This document shows positions 11,111 through 22,943 of a DNA stretch of 64,000 nucleotides, one piece after another; position 1 is the stretch's first letter, and each line of letters begins with the position of its first letter. This DNA is from Eopsaltria australis. Taxonomy: Eukaryota; Chordata; Aves; Passeriformes; Petroicidae. The notes under the pieces are model-generated. The model was given only the letters and a program-made list of their open reading frames with translations, was not told where the DNA came from and did no database searches. The translations under genes were made by a program, and so were the position numbers. The stretch spans positions 248,001 through 312,000 of the forward strand of contig JAVTVJ010000513.1 in assembly GCA_034509425.1 (NCBI GenBank), written 5' to 3'.

Positions 11111-11974
11111 GTCACTGGGTTGGTCACTCTGCCCCAGCTCCCCCTCACAGTTTCCCCAGACAAGTCCAATGCTGTCCATGCCCAGCGGGGTCCCCTGTCC
11201 CCCGGGATCCCCCCGGCCCACCTGGAGCCACAGCCTCCACCCAAGGATGTTCCACAAGATCCACCCCAGAGCCTGACATGGGGACAAGGAGCCAGGGCTG
11301 TGTGACCAGGACATCAAGGACATGGATTGTCCAGGTCACTGGGGCCTGGTTTGGGTTCCCCAGGGCAGAAAAGATGTCTGGCAGCTGGAGCAGGGTTAGG
11401 GAAGGGCCTCCAAAGTGGGGCTGGAGCCCTTTGGCTGTGAGGAGAGGCTGAGGGAGCTGGGCTTGTCCATCCTGGAGCAGGGAAGGCTGGGGGCTCCTCA
11501 TCCCAGCCTGGACTGGAGGAGATAAAATGAGCCAGGCTGGTTTCAGCATTTCCTCAACACCAAAAGCCATGTGATTCCCCCCCTTCTCCCTCCACCACTG
11601 ACAGCTTTGCAAACAGGGCAGTCTTTGAGCTGTTTTACCCCCACTCCTGGCAGAGCATCCTGATACAACACCTTAATTGTGTTTGTATCTCTCACACAAT
11701 CATCTTTGCCGAAAATTCATTTGGTACAGAAATCCTGTGTGGATGTCAGATGTTGCTGGGATGTCTCATATTGCTAATGGAAGACTTTCAAATTTTTTTC
11801 AATTTTATCATATTTACGTTTTTTTATTTTGGCTATGAAGAGAAACCTTTGTGTTCCTCTGAGCCTGTGTCACCCAAAGGACACAAACTTGATGAGGCTG
11901 TGGGGATCAGGGTCCGGGCACAGCCAGGGATTTGGGGTGGTTGTGAGCCCAGGGCAGGAGCCGGCCCTTGGCCT
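11111..11974. other. intergenic, no gene seen
   Basis: Apart from the CR1 scrap at 11400-11515, it holds ordinary sequence mirrored at 37.6-38.39 kb. 11800-11830 is T-rich. Confidence 0.5.
11400..11515 (+). mobile_element. CR1-like 3' fragment
   Basis: GGCTGTGAGGAGAGGCTGAG followed by GAGCTGGGCTTGTCCATCC resembles the conserved part of CR1 just before its 3' UTR. Mirrored on the minus strand at about 37985-38110. Confidence 0.6.
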
Positions 11975-12195
11975 TGGTGAAGCTCATCCAATTGTCCTGG
12001 GCCCATGGCTGCAGCCTGTGCAGATCCCTCTGCAGAGCTTCCTGCCCTCCAGCACAGCCACACTCCCACCCAGCTTGGGCTCACCTGGCAACTGACTGAG
12101 GCTGCCCTCCATGCCCTCGTCCAGATCGGCAATAAAGAGATTGAACTGAGCTGGCCCCAACCCTGAGCCCTGGGGACAGCCCTGGATGTGACTCC
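11975..12195 (-). mobile_element. CR1 reverse transcriptase fragment, antisense
   Basis: The minus strand encodes [20 protein letters not shown] and [17 protein letters not shown]. These match the CR1 RT region around the catalytic box, though the usual F-A-D-D has decayed to LPGE. The right arm of palindrome 1 lacks it at the matching place. A related fragment lies at 53101-53300. Confidence 0.85.
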
Positions 12196-14295
12196 ATTCC
12201 CCAGCACTCCTTGGGCTGGACTCCTGCTTTTTATGGAGCTGTGCCTTGCCTTGGTTTTGATGCTGCCAATAAATGAACATCCCTGTGTGTCTCGGGTTGC
12301 TCCTTCTGCAAGGAAAGCAGGTGGGAGTTGGTGCCAAGGAGCTGAAAGCTGCAGGCACAGCCTGGAGTGGAAGAAGCTCAGTTTTGCACAAGGCTGCTCT
12401 GAGTGCCAGGGCTTGGATGAGGGAAATGGTGGGGAGGGGGTAGGGACAAAATGTGATTGATTGTCAGCCATGAAGGGTCTTGATTGTCATATCTATTCAG
12501 ACTGCATTAGGAGGGATTCAGGATCAATATCAAATGGAGATTGCTGATATCAATCTATAAATGGGAAAAGAATAATCAGGGGGAGAAAGATCTTCTCTCA
12601 TTCTTTTTTCACTGTAATAGATTCACTTTGAACACACTTCTGGAATCTGTCTAATTAACCCCAAAAGAATAGAAGACCTCAATGATTCCCAGAGGCTTGG
12701 CTTGTTAGGGTGTTGTGAAATGTTAATGAGCCCTCAGGCACTGAATTCCTGAAGTGAAGAGCTGGAGGCTGAACAAGCCTCTGGAGAGGGAAAACTCAGC
12801 AGCAGCCTCCAAGTGTCTGAGGTTGTCAGCAGCCCCCACTGAGGCCATCCCTGCCCAGAGACCGTGGGGGCAATGAGCAGACAAGGAGAGTGTCCCTGGG
12901 GCTGGCCAAGCAGGAACTCAGAGGCAGCACGGGCTCCAGCTGGGAAATGGACTCTGGAATGGGGCTGTGAAAGCCCTGCCTGGGCTTGGCCCAGCAGCAC
13001 AGCCAAGCCCTGAGCCCATCCCCTGGGAATGGGCATCGGGGGCCTCACAGGATGCTGGTGGCTGTCCCGGAGCAGGGGGATGTGGGCTGTGGGATGGTGA
13101 GGGCAGGAGAGCAGCAGGAGCCCTGCAAAGCTCTGGGGGCTGCGGGAGGAGGCCACAAGCCCTGGGGCTGCCAGGAACTGGTGTCTCCTCATGGGCCTCA
13201 GTGCCAGGGACAGCAGCCACAGCCAGGGGACACAAATCTCATTGCTGTTGGCAGGGGGTGCTCCCAGCCCCCCCAAGGCCTTTGCTCACCCGCACTGCAG
13301 CTCTCCTAGCCTGGCCTGGGCCTGTGCTGCTTCCCTTGCAGACTTTCCCCAGTGCTCCATTTCCCCACCTCCCTCTGAACCTCGGAGCTCCCAAAGCTTT
13401 CCTGATGTCCCTCTGTCCTCCCTCGCTGCTGCCTCAAACAAAAAAATGCTGTGTTTGGCTGAGGAATGGCCAATTCCTGTGGGATTCCCAACTCCTGCCT
13501 TCTTCCCACACCCTGCTCAAGCTCCTGTGGCCCCCAACCTGTCCCAGGCACAGCCTTGCTTGGATCTGCTCCTTCTGTGCCTCTCGCAGCACTGAAATCC
13601 ATGTCCCATGTGCAGCCGCGCAGAGCAGCCCAGTGCTGTGTGGCCCTGCAGCAGGAACTGGAGGCACTGGAGCTCAGGGACAGCCACTGTGTGTCTGCAA
13701 TGCTCAGGAGATGCTCAGCTCGGGCAGCTGGTGCAGCCCCAGGGCCAGCCCCGCTGCCCAGCACAGCAGCAGAGAGTTGGCCCCGCGGCTCCTCAGGCAG
13801 CTCCTGCTGGCCCAGGGCCAGGGCAGCCTCTTGCCAGGGCTCCTGTGCACAGCCACGGGCTCCTGCTCTGCTCCTGCCACATGCCAGCTGCCCACAGAGC
13901 CTTGGCCAGGGGAACACGTCTGTGCTGGCCTGAGCAGCCATTGCTGCAGCCCCTGGGCTGCTCCCCACAGCCCCCGAGCTGGGGGTGCTGCTCTGCAGAG
14001 CACGGGGGCTCTGCTGCCCGCGGCCCTGGGCTGCCTCTGCTGGGCTCTGCTGCTGCAGCTGGGACACAGAGGCAGCTGCTGCTGCTGCCTGCACTCAGCC
14101 CCTGCCACACAGGCTCTGCTGTGCCCATGGAGGCTGCTCACAGGTGCCTGCCTTCTTCCAGGGCTGCCACATGGCCTTGGGGCTGCCCTGCATCCTCCTG
14201 GGCAACTTCCCTGAGCCTCACACCACTCACTGCCCACACTCCTGTCCCTGTCCCTGCTGTGTGCACTGGAGCTGCAGAGCTCTCCTTTGCCAGTT
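12196..14295. other. GC-rich conserved block, no gene recognised
   Basis: Mirrored at 35702-37500. A 415-codon frame (12967-14214, +) and a 262-codon frame (13306-14094, -) are open here. In the right arm both are broken by indels, so they look fortuitous. 13700-14240 is almost unchanged between arms, which could mean recent conversion or constraint. It is rich in CAG/CTG-like codons. Confidence 0.6.
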
Positions 14296-14806
14296 TGTTG
14301 CCAGATGAGGAACTGTTGGCACCTGCTGGGTTAATGTAATGCTCACTCTTCAAAAACCCCAGGGCCTATGAAACCACACATTGCTTGTTCTGTAGGATCA
14401 TGTTAAACATTGACCAAGAAGAAAAATGGGACAGTAACCAGCCCTGTTATGCCAACTTTTCTCCTAATTTGAAAACAGTAGCAGTTCATTGGGCAATCAG
14501 GTCTGACTTTGGGGTCACCTACCACCAAGGGCCACCAAAGAGACCTCTGGGACTGATGAATACATGCACAAAGGAGAGGGAAAATATGTTCATGATTGCA
14601 AGGAAATTATTATCATATAGATGTTTATTCTGGAAAATCAGTGAGCATGTGTATACAGTAGAGTTTATAAACAGGAGCTTTCCTGTACTCAGCATTCACG
14701 GTACTTCAGAGGAGATATCCCCCCATGCATCTGGCCAAATAAAGAATACTGCTTCTTAATGCTGCATTGGTGTCAAGGAGTTTAATTTTACCAATGTTTG
14801 GTAACA
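14296..14806 (+). mobile_element. solo LTR with target-site duplication
   Basis: Begins TGTTGCCAGATGAGG and ends TTTGGTAACA. It has TATAAA at 14666-14671 and AATAAA at 14738-14743. It is flanked on both sides by AGTT. The mirrored copy at 35180-35701 has AACT on both sides, so the same insertion was copied with the arm. Confidence 0.88.
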
Positions 14807-15717
14807 AGTTCACAGAGGGATTCAGTCCTTTATCTCTGGGTGATTCTGCTCCAGGGCTCCATTCACTGCTGATTGGATGGGATGGGCTGTCCCTGCAGAT
14901 CCTCTGTGCTCTCCTGGCAGGTTCTGATTGCTCACCTGCCAGCAGAGCCATCAGGAGCTGCAGAGCCCCAAGCAGGTGACCTGGAGATCATTTGTCATCT
15001 CCAAAGCCATGGGCCACCAACACACAACACCTGAGCCAGCCCTCAGTGCCTGAGGTACCACAGTGGGACCCTGATCCCACTGCACTGACTCCAGGGACAA
15101 AGGAGCACAGCAAGGAAAGTTTATTCCTTGGGCTTGTTCTTCAGACTAACTTTGAAAGAAGACCTAAGCCATGGGCACTGCCCAGGGAGATCCCTCTGTG
15201 TGATGTGAACAAAGTAATGGAGCCCAGCTGTGTCCCAGCAGTGCCCGTGGCCTGTCCCTGCCTGTGGTCACAGCATGGACACTGCAGGACAGTAACTGAG
15301 CTGCCAGAGTGCTCAGGCCTTGGACAGGGACATTAAAGGAATGGGTAAAAGTGGAAAGAGTGCAGCTCTGAAAAGACCAAGTGCAGCTGCTCCCTGGCAG
15401 AGCTGCTGGGCTGGGATTCTTTTTCTCTCTTCCTATGGAAACAGGCACTGCCCCTGCAGCTGAAGGAGAGGTAACAAAGGAATTTTGACAAATAAATTCC
15501 TGCATGAACATTTGCATTATTTAAACACACACAGGGCATAATTCCTCATTTACACAGTCAGTGGGTCAAGTTAGAGAGGTAGACAGTGAATTCAATATGG
15601 CATGAAGACTAAAGTATTAGTGTGAACATTATCACAAGGGAAAAACAGAAAGCCCTGCCCCCCACATCTCAGAATTTAAAAGCTTTAGAAGGCAAGCCGA
15701 GCATGTAATGTGTTATA
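14807..15717. other. intergenic 3' of OR2, no gene seen
   Basis: Mirrored at 34301-35179. The aligned copy 3' of OR3 has an AATAAA (34458). Here the matching site has changed and no clear signal for OR2 is seen. Confidence 0.5.
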
Positions 15718-16683
15718 TCATGACTTCTCTGCAGAGCAAAATAGGAAGATTTTAACGTCTGTAAAGCATCCAGTCATGGCTTTCCTGAGGGCATCCTTGA
15801 GCTCCTGGTTCCTCAGGCTGTAGATGAGGGGGTTCAGGGCTGGAGGCACCATCGAGTACAGAACTGACACTGCCAGATCCAGGGATGGGGAAGAGATGGA
15901 GGCAGGCTTCAGGTAGGCAAAAAAGCCAGTGCTGACAAACAGGGAGACCACGGCCAGGTGAGGGAGGCACGTGGAAAAGGCTTTGTGCCGCCCCTGCTCA
16001 GAGGGGATCCTCAGCACTGCCCTGAAGATCTGCACATAGGAGAAAACTATGAACACAAAACAGACAAATACCAAAGAGGCAGTAATCAATAGAAGCCCAA
16101 TTTCCCTGAGATAGTATTTAGAGCAGGAGAGCTTGAGGATCTGAGGGATTTCACAGAAGAACTGGCCCAGGACATTGCCCTGGCACAGGGGCAGGGAAAA
16201 TGTATTGGCCATGTGCAACAGAGCATTGAGAAAGGCACTGGCCCAGGCAGCTGCTGCCATGTGGGCACAAGCTCTGCTGCCCAGGAGGGTCCCATAGTGC
16301 AGGGGTTTGCAGATGGACACGTAGCGGTCGTAGCACATGATGGTCAGGAGGGAAAACTCTGCTGAAATGAAAAAGACAAACAGAAATAGCTGTGCAGCAC
16401 ATCCTGAGTAGGAGATGGTGCTGGTGTCCCAGAGGGAATTGTGCATGGCTTTGGGGACAGTGGTGCAGATGGAGCCCAGGTCACTGAGGGCCAGGTTGAG
16501 CAGGAAGAAGAACATGGGGGTGTGCAGGTGGTGGCCGCAGGCTACGGCGCTGATGATGAGGCCGTTGCCCAGGAGGGCAGCCAGGGAGATGGCCAGGAAG
16601 AGGCAGAAGTGCAGGAGCTGCAGCTGCCGCGTGTCTGCCAATGCCAGCAGGAGGAAGTGGCTGATGGAGCTGCTGTTGGACAT
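15718..16683 (-). CDS. OR14-like: olfactory receptor, OR14-like (OR2)
   Basis: Intact 321-residue odorant receptor of the OR14 type, facing OR1 tail to tail. It shows N3-S-S, PMFFFLLNLALSDL, MCYDRYVSICKP, KAFSTC and PALNPLIYSLRN, and the TM3/loop-2 cysteines. Residues 1-98 differ from OR1 only at position 39 (G for A). TM3 residues 99-112 read LFLFVFFISAEFSL and differ at seven places. TM5 has LLLITASLVF. The C-tail (AMTGCFTDVKIFLF...) is longer than in OR1 and like that of OR3. The frame is open 34 codons further upstream, but I chose the MSNSSS start: a splice acceptor lies 24 nt before it and the family starts there. Confidence 0.95.
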   Translation of the reverse strand: MSNSSSISHFLLLALADTRQLQLLHFCLFLAISLAALLGNGLIISAVACGHHLHTPMFFFLLNLALSDLGSICTTVPKAMHNSLWDTSTISYSGCAAQLFLFVFFISAEFSLLTIMCYDRYVSICKPLHYGTLLGSRACAHMAAAAWASAFLNALLHMANTFSLPLCQGNVLGQFFCEIPQILKLSCSKYYLREIGLLLITASLVFVCFVFIVFSYVQIFRAVLRIPSEQGRHKAFSTCLPHLAVVSLFVSTGFFAYLKPASISSPSLDLAVSVLYSMVPPALNPLIYSLRNQELKDALRKAMTGCFTDVKIFLFCSAEKS

Positions 16684-16706
16684 TTCTTCTCTCTGGGCAT
16701 CGTGGA

Positions 16707-16708
16707 CT
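16707..16708 (-). other. probable 3' splice acceptor of OR2
   Basis: On the minus strand TGTCTTCTTTCAACAG ends 24 nt before the OR2 start. The same tract precedes OR3 and OR4. Confidence 0.6.
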
Positions 16709-17395
16709 GTTGAAAGAAGACAGTGACAAGATGAGACCAACTTCTTTGAATTAATCCTATGCAATTTTATAACACATTCACTCAAAATTACATATCTTTC
16801 TTTGGGGAAATTTCACTTGAGTTTTTTATTTTTGAACTGGAGATTGTGCTGCTGAGTTCCTGTCTCATTTTCAGCATTGCTCTCAGCCTGAACCCTGGGG
16901 AGCCCAGAGGGAAAACAGGGCTCCCTGTGCCTGAGTACAGTCAGACCTCCCAGACCCCACACAGGTGCCCTTTGCTCATTTCAACTCCCTCTATTTCAGG
17001 GTGATAGGATTTAAAATGAGCTTGAAAAATAAAGTAGCCTTTCTGAAGGGTCCAATTTCAAAGAATATTTCTCTAAAACCTTACTCTCCCCTTGTGCAGC
17101 TGGACAGGGAGGAATACCAAGGGTTGCTCTGGCTCTCTGCTGCCTGCAGTTGTGGCTATTGGGAGCTCTTTCTCTGTAGCCAAGGCTTGTCCCTGACAGT
17201 GCTGCCAGAGCCCAGCCCAGCCCTGGGGGCTCAGCTCTGCCCTGCAGAGCCCTCCCAGCACAGGCCACTGCCCAGGGGCATCTCCCTGGCAGCAGGGCCT
17301 GAAGGGCAGCTCAGACAAACACAGATGCTGCAAGCCAAGGTGCTGCTGCTGTCTGTAGGCAGAGGAGGGTGAACAGGCACCTAGTGAGGAGATGT
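16709..17395 (-). other. proximal 5' flank of OR2, no gene seen
   Basis: Similar to the flanks of OR3 (32461-33279) and OR4 (44542-45420), and unlike OR1. Probably intron and upstream exon or promoter; no element can be assigned with confidence. Confidence 0.5.
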
Positions 17396-18900
17396 GAGGC
17401 AGATGTGCTGATGGCCAGGGTGACAGTGCAGGAGTGTCAGTGCCACAGACAAACGTGACAGCCCCTTTCCCTTTCCTTTCTGAGCAAGCTGAGAGCAGCC
17501 CTGGCCATGCAGCACCATCTCCACAGCAGGAGGAATCTGCCCTGATGGGGGTGGCTCCTTCCCCCTCCAACTTCTGCCCACAGTGCGTGGGGAGCTGCCA
17601 GGCAGTTGGCAGATGAGCTGGGCTCCAAGAGCCCTGAGGGCAGGTGGCAGATGGCCTGGGCTGGCCAAGAGCCCTGAGGGCTGCAGGAGCTGCTGTGCAG
17701 GACAGCCCTGGGCAGCCCTGGCTGCACCCCCACCTTCAGCTGTCCCTGCAGCCGTCCCTGGCAGCAGGAGCCGTCCTGCCCTGTCCCTCTGACGGTGCCC
17801 AGGGCAGCCCCACTCTGCACCACATCCTCCTCCTCGTCCTCCTCCTCCTCCTCATGTTCCTGCTGCGTAACAGAGAAACCAGGAGAGTCCTCCTGACACA
17901 TCCCCCAGGCTGTGGGCTGTGCTGGCTTCAGGAGATCCCTCCAGGAGCGCAGGGAAAATTGCCCTGCATGCACAGACTCACCATGCAGAGGGCTGTGAAG
18001 ATGTTTCCCCAAGTGAAGTCTCAGCTCAATCTCTTCCCAATCCTGATTCCCTTTAGCCTGGCTCTGCCTGGCTCCTCTGCCCTTGGTGCCTGCAGGCAGA
18101 GCCCTCAGTCCTGCTGGGCTGGAAAGGAGCTGCTCCTGGGCAGAGCTGCTCCTTTAAAGCTCAGCAGCACAGACACAGCACAAGGACTTTAATGACTCTC
18201 GCAGGGATTTCGTAGTGTTTACATGAGACTCAGTCCCTGAGAGAGTGTTCAAAAAACTTCTCAATATTCCAAGTTAAGTTGAAACTCTAAAGTTTCTCAT
18301 ACTTTAAATGGGTCCCACTGAGGGACATGACTGAGAATGTGTCCCCAGGTTCCAGTTAGAGCAGAACACTGGAGGCAGTGATGACAGCTGGGGACAAACA
18401 AGGCAAAGGTGTCTGTGATGCTGAGCAAAGCTGGATGTGTTTCAGCAATGCAAAGGGCCAAGGCCTGAGCCCCAGCCCCTGGCAAGGCACATCCTGTCCC
18501 TCCCTCATTGCTCAGGCCTCTTCCCGGGCCACTGCCATGTGGCCATGTGCAATGGCAAGGGCAGCACCATGGGGCAGCCCCTGCCAGGCTGCTGAGCAGG
18601 GCCAAGGAGGCAATGAGGCCCCAGCACAGCAAGGCTCACTTGTCTCCTCCTCATGCCTCACGCCCAGGGCCAGCAGCCATGGCCAAAGTGCTGCAGGAGT
18701 TGCCTCTGGCAGGGCCTTGCAGCTGCTGCCCATGGCTGTGGCCTCTGCAGCCCAGACTGTGCTACGGTGTCCCTGCCCTGCGCCTCTGTCCCTGCAGGCT
18801 GTCCTCATGCCCTGGCTGCCCCACCTGGCTGGCCCCTTCCTTTGCTGACAGCTCTGCCTCCTGCCTGCCTCTGCCTGGCCACACTAAGCCTTGGGCTGCT
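17396..18900 (-). repeat. OR-upstream segment, copy 2 (type II)
   Basis: Inverted relative to copy 1. Shares type-II sequence with copy 3 (TTTAAAGGAGCAG on the sense strand, and the stretch between 17830 and 18130 on the window strand). 17825-17860 is a pure CTC/CCT-rich tract. The outer end lacks the LTR found beside copies 1, 4 and 5. Confidence 0.75.
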
Positions 18901-19240
18901 CCAGACTCCTTCTGGGGGATGTGTTGCACCACAGCCCTGCCCTGGGACAGAAATTCCTTTCTTGTCCTTGTGTCCAGCCTGGTCTTTCCCAGCTTCCCTT
19001 GGCATTAATTGTTTCTTTCTCCAGATGTTCTCTACTATGTCAAAAGGTTTCACCATCTCTGAAATCACCCTTCAATCCCTCCCAGGGCTCTCTTCCACTG
19101 TCCTCAGTCTCCACTCCACTGAACACAGAGCTCCTCTGTCCCCATATAGTGGTCATGTGCTTGAGGCCTCCAAATCCCACCTTGGGAGATCTCTGGGCCC
19201 TCTCGACGGTGTTGGCAAATGAAAACATTCTGTTCATAGT
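18901..19240. other. intergenic, nothing recognised
   Basis: Single-copy-looking sequence between the upstream segment and the 189 bp array. No domain, RNA or element is seen. Confidence 0.4.
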
Positions 19241-21395
19241 CTAAGAAAATCACCAGAGGCCAAGACCAGATAGACCTGTCCGTTCTGCCTACTTTGTCTG
19301 GGAGCAACTCTTGGATAGATGGGATTTTGGAGACCCAATCCCGATTTCAGCCCCAGAGAAGAAAGACCATTGTTTTCCATAATAAAGGAAGGCACAGAGC
19401 CCCAGTGTTTCAGTTGCAGGTGAGAGGGGACCACCAGAGGCCAAGGCCAGCCAGAGCTGTCTGTCCTGGGATTTTTTGTCTTGGAGAAACCCTTCATATA
19501 GGGAATTTTTTAGGGGGAGTAGCTGTTTGGGCTATGGACAACTGAAAAGAAGGACACTTTCATAGGAAGAAATGCATGGAGATCCAGTGCTCCAGGGGCT
19601 TACGAGAAGTAGCTCTCCACATTCCAAGATCAGCCAGACCTGTCAGGTGGCCCTTGGGAGGCTCAGCCAACCAGACCCATTCCATGTCCCCTTGGTTCCA
19701 TGGAGCCCCACAGTGTCACAGTGCTCTCCATGATTCCATGGGGCCTTGCAATGTCACCATGGTCTCCATGGATCCACGGTGCCCTGCAGGATCACAATGG
19801 CCCTTTGCTTCCACCAGGCCCTGTAATGCAACAATGGCCTCTTGGTTCCACAAAGCCCTGCTGCTCCACACTGACCCCTTGGGACCATGAGGCCCCACAG
19901 AGCCACAATGATCCCCTTGGTTCCACGAGGCCCCACAGTGTCACCATGGTCTCCACAGGAAGGAAACAACAGAGCCCCAGTGTTACAGGGGCAGATGAGG
20001 GGCAGTCACCAGAGGCCAAGGCCAAGCAGACTAGATGGTACTGGCAGATTTCACCTGGGTGGAATCCCCAGATATAGGGAATTTTTGAGGCAGAATAATA
20101 AATCTGGACATGGATGCCTGGAGAAGAAGGACGGTTCTTTTCCATAAGAAGGAAAGCACAACACACCAGTGTTTCTGGGACAGATGAAAGGTGGCCATCA
20201 GAGGCCAAGGCCAGCCAGACCTCTCTGTCCTGGCAGCTTTTGTCTGAAAGAAACTCCTAGTTATTGGGAATTTTGGAGGTGGAAACCCAATTTCCGCCAT
20301 TTTTGCATTGATAAGAAGGGTGATTCTTTTCCACAGGAGGGAAAGCTCAGAGCCCCAGTGCATCTAAGGCAGAAGATGAGACAGGTAGGTCCTGGGAGGC
20401 GAAGCCAGCCAGCCATTGTCCTGCCAGCTTCTGTAATGGAGGAATCCTTGGATATATGGAATTTGGGGGGCGGACTCTCAGTTTCATCCATGGGCACCTT
20501 GACAAGAAGGATGATTCTTTTCCATAGAACGAAAGCACCTAGCCTCAGTATTTTGAAAAGCAGGTGAGAGGCAGCCCTCAGGAGGGCAAGGGCAGCCAGT
20601 CCTGTCTGTCCTGGCAGCTTTCACTTGGGAGCAATCCTTGGATGGATGGAATTTTGGAGGTGGAATCCCAATTTTGGCCATGGCTCCCTGTTCCAGATGG
20701 ATGTTTTTTTTCTTCCTGTTGGAAAGGAAAGCCTGAAGTCCAAGTGTTTTGGAAAGAGAGGTGGCCACCCATAGGCCAAGGCAGCCAGACCTGTCTCTCC
20801 TGGCACCTTTGGTCTGGGGACAATCCTTGGATATAGGGAACTTTGGAGCTGGAATCTCAGTTTTGGCCATGGGCACCTGGACAGGAAGAAGAGTTCTTTT
20901 CATTAAGAAGGAAAGCACAGAGCCCCAGTGTTTCAAAGGCAGATGAGAGCCAGTCCTCAGGAAGCCAAGGCCAGCCAGACTTGTTAGTCTTAGTAGGTTT
21001 TGTCTGGGAGCTATCCTTGGATACAAGGAATTCTGGAGGCAGATTCCCAATTTTGGCCATGGTTATCTGGATGTGAAAGATGCTTTTTCCCATAGTAAAG
21101 AAAAGCACATGGTCCCAGTGTTTCAAAGGCAGATGAGAGGGGGCCCCGGGGTGGCCAAGCCAGCCAGATCTGTGTGTCCTGGCAGATTTCATCTGGGAAC
21201 AATCTTTGCATAAAAGGAAATTTGGAGGAGGAATCCCACTTTTGGCCATGGGCCCCTGGAGGAGGACAGATCTTTTCCATAGGAAGGAGAGCCCAGAGCC
21301 TCAGTGCTTCAGGGGCAGATGAGCAGTGGCCCTCAACATGCCAGTATCAGCTGGACCTGTCAAGCAGCCCCCAGAGGATCAAGCCAGCCAAGCCT
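19241..21395 (+). repeat. tandem array of a ~189 bp repeat
   Basis: The landmark CACAGAGCCCCAGTG (or its variants) recurs at about 19393, 19575, 19969, 20157, 20346, 20536, 20732, 20916, 21106 and 21292. The intervals are mostly 182-196 bp, typically 189-190. The longer gap (19575-19969) holds inserted minisatellite. Units carry GGAATTTTGGAGG..GGAATCCCAATTT and GGCCAAGGCAGCCAGACC. No function is recognised. Confidence 0.9.
19680..19965 (+). repeat. 37-38 bp minisatellite inside the 189 bp array
   Basis: About seven units with the TTGGTTCCATG and TGTCACA landmarks, interrupting one 189 bp unit. Nearly the same arrangement recurs at 23086-23428. Confidence 0.85.
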
Positions 21396-21883
21396 GTTCC
21401 ATGTTCCCTTGGTTCCATGAGGCCTTGCAATGTCACAATGGTTTCTTGCTTCCACAAAGCCCTGAGGTGTCCCTGTGGCCCCGCTGTGCCACAATGGCTC
21501 CTCTGAGACACTATGGTCTCCACAGTGTCACCGTGGCCCCTTGGTTCCATGAGTTTCTGTACTGTCAGAATTGGTTCCTTTGTTCCAATAAGGACTTGCT
21601 CTGTCACAATGGCCCCTTGGTTCCATGAAGTTCCGTAGTGTCACAATGGATGTTTGGGTCCATGGTGTCACAATGGTCTTTTTGGTTCCATGAGGCCTTG
21701 CTCTGTCAGAATGAACTTTTGGTTCCATGAGATTCCATATTGTCAACAGTGCTCTCCAGAGTTCCAAAGTGTCACAATGGACCCTTGCTTCCATGAGGTC
21801 CCATAGTGTCACCATGGTCTCCTTGGTTCTGTGAGGCTCCTCTGTGTCACAATGGACCCATGTTTCATGAAGTTCATTAGTGT
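21396..21883 (+). repeat. 37-38 bp minisatellite
   Basis: Thirteen or so units in the + sense, ending at the LTR that starts at 21884. Confidence 0.85.
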
Positions 21884-22334
21884 TGTTACAAATAAACTCA
21901 CTTTTGGATACAATGAAGTGGGGACAAAGTCTTTGAAGCAAAAGAAAACTGTTTATTTGTAATCAGTCAGCTGAGTCACAGGTGTGCATCTCCCCTGAGA
22001 GGCAAACACACACACACACTTTACCAGAATGGCAAATTTTTATGCCCTTTCACAACCAGGGGCAGCCCCTGTCCCCTTTCCCAGTGGATGGGTACTCAGG
22101 AACTTAGATTCTCTCCTGACCACCTACCCTTTTGTCTCTTCCCCTCTCATCCTGCTTCCTTTTTGATCCTGTCTTCAACCCTGCCCCTCTCCCAGCTCTC
22201 AACAGCACCCAACAGCTTAACCAAAACACATCCAAACCATAGATAACATCAAATAGGGAACAGAACCAACAACTTTCATTCTTTTACTCAACAATCTTAC
22301 TTTGGCTGCAGCAAAATGTTACCTCATCTCTCAC
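21884..22334 (-). mobile_element. solo LTR, antisense
   Basis: The minus strand ends in TTTGTAACA and has AATAAA (revcomp near 21952). AGTGT precedes the left end and follows the right end. This could be a 5 bp target duplication, but AGTGT is also a minisatellite landmark, so it is weak evidence. About 65 bp of minisatellite follow to 22400. Confidence 0.6.
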
Positions 22335-22400
22335 AGTGTCACCATGGCCCCTTGGTTCCATGAAGCCCCGCTGTGTCACAATGGTCTGCTTGATTCCATG

Positions 22401-22943
22401 AGGAATACAAAAGCTTTGGGACCAAAGATGGGTTTGAGACCTGACCAATCTGGTCTGTGGTTGTGCACATTGCCAAGATAAGGTAGAAGACGCTGTTGTT
22501 AGTTGGTAGGACTAACCTTCACATGTACCAGTCACCTGGTGGGATTCATCCTGTGAAAGGGGAACAATAGACAATAAAGCTGTTGTTGGCATGGAGGTGT
22601 GACTGTGGGCTGTTGTGACCTCATCTCATGCGTTGGCCCCATCTGAGATGATGTTGAAACTGGCCACTCCTGGGGAGGAGATACAAGGTGTGGTCCTGGG
22701 ATGGAGGAGAGGATGACATGATGCAGACTGTTTCCATCCAGGAGATGCCCTGCAGGTGCGCTGCCCTCCTGCCCCTCCTGCTCAGGAGCCATGCTCCATC
22801 TCCTTCTGCTGCTCTGTGGCTTCTCCAACATACAGGGGGCAGTATGCATTTATTGCTAACACAGCCAATAAAATTTACTTGCTTTGCTATTCTGACTGCA
22901 TCTTCAGATTTTTGTGCCCGGGCATCCTCCCCAACCCGTAACA
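22401..22943 (+). mobile_element. LTR-like element, sense
   Basis: It ends CCCGTAACA at 22943 and has AATAAA at 22867-22872. The left boundary is uncertain; a TG at 22399 is the best candidate. It splits minisatellite on the left from a 189 bp repeat unit on the right. Confidence 0.55.

Larger units (their letters stand above)
2839..21395 (+). repeat. left arm of large inverted repeat (palindrome 1)
   Basis: The order of elements here is mirrored, on the opposite strand, at 28691-47610. It runs LTR, OR-upstream segment, OR1, CR1, LTR, TGACATCA array, GC-rich block, LTR, OR2, upstream segment, 189 bp repeats. Anchor pairs give similar midpoints: the LTR at 14296-14806 with 35180-35701, a GC block at 13704-14237 with 35750-36283, and OR2 with OR3. 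All three give about 25.0 kb. In the 13704-14237 / 35750-36283 pair the same 177-codon frame differs at one residue, so that part is at least about 99% identical. Other stretches are much more divergent. Arm limits are approximate. Confidence 0.85.

Noticed and set aside
12967..14214. 415-codon frame and overlapping 262-codon antisense frame
   Set aside because: The near-identical right-arm copy breaks both with indels; composition is GC-driven low complexity.
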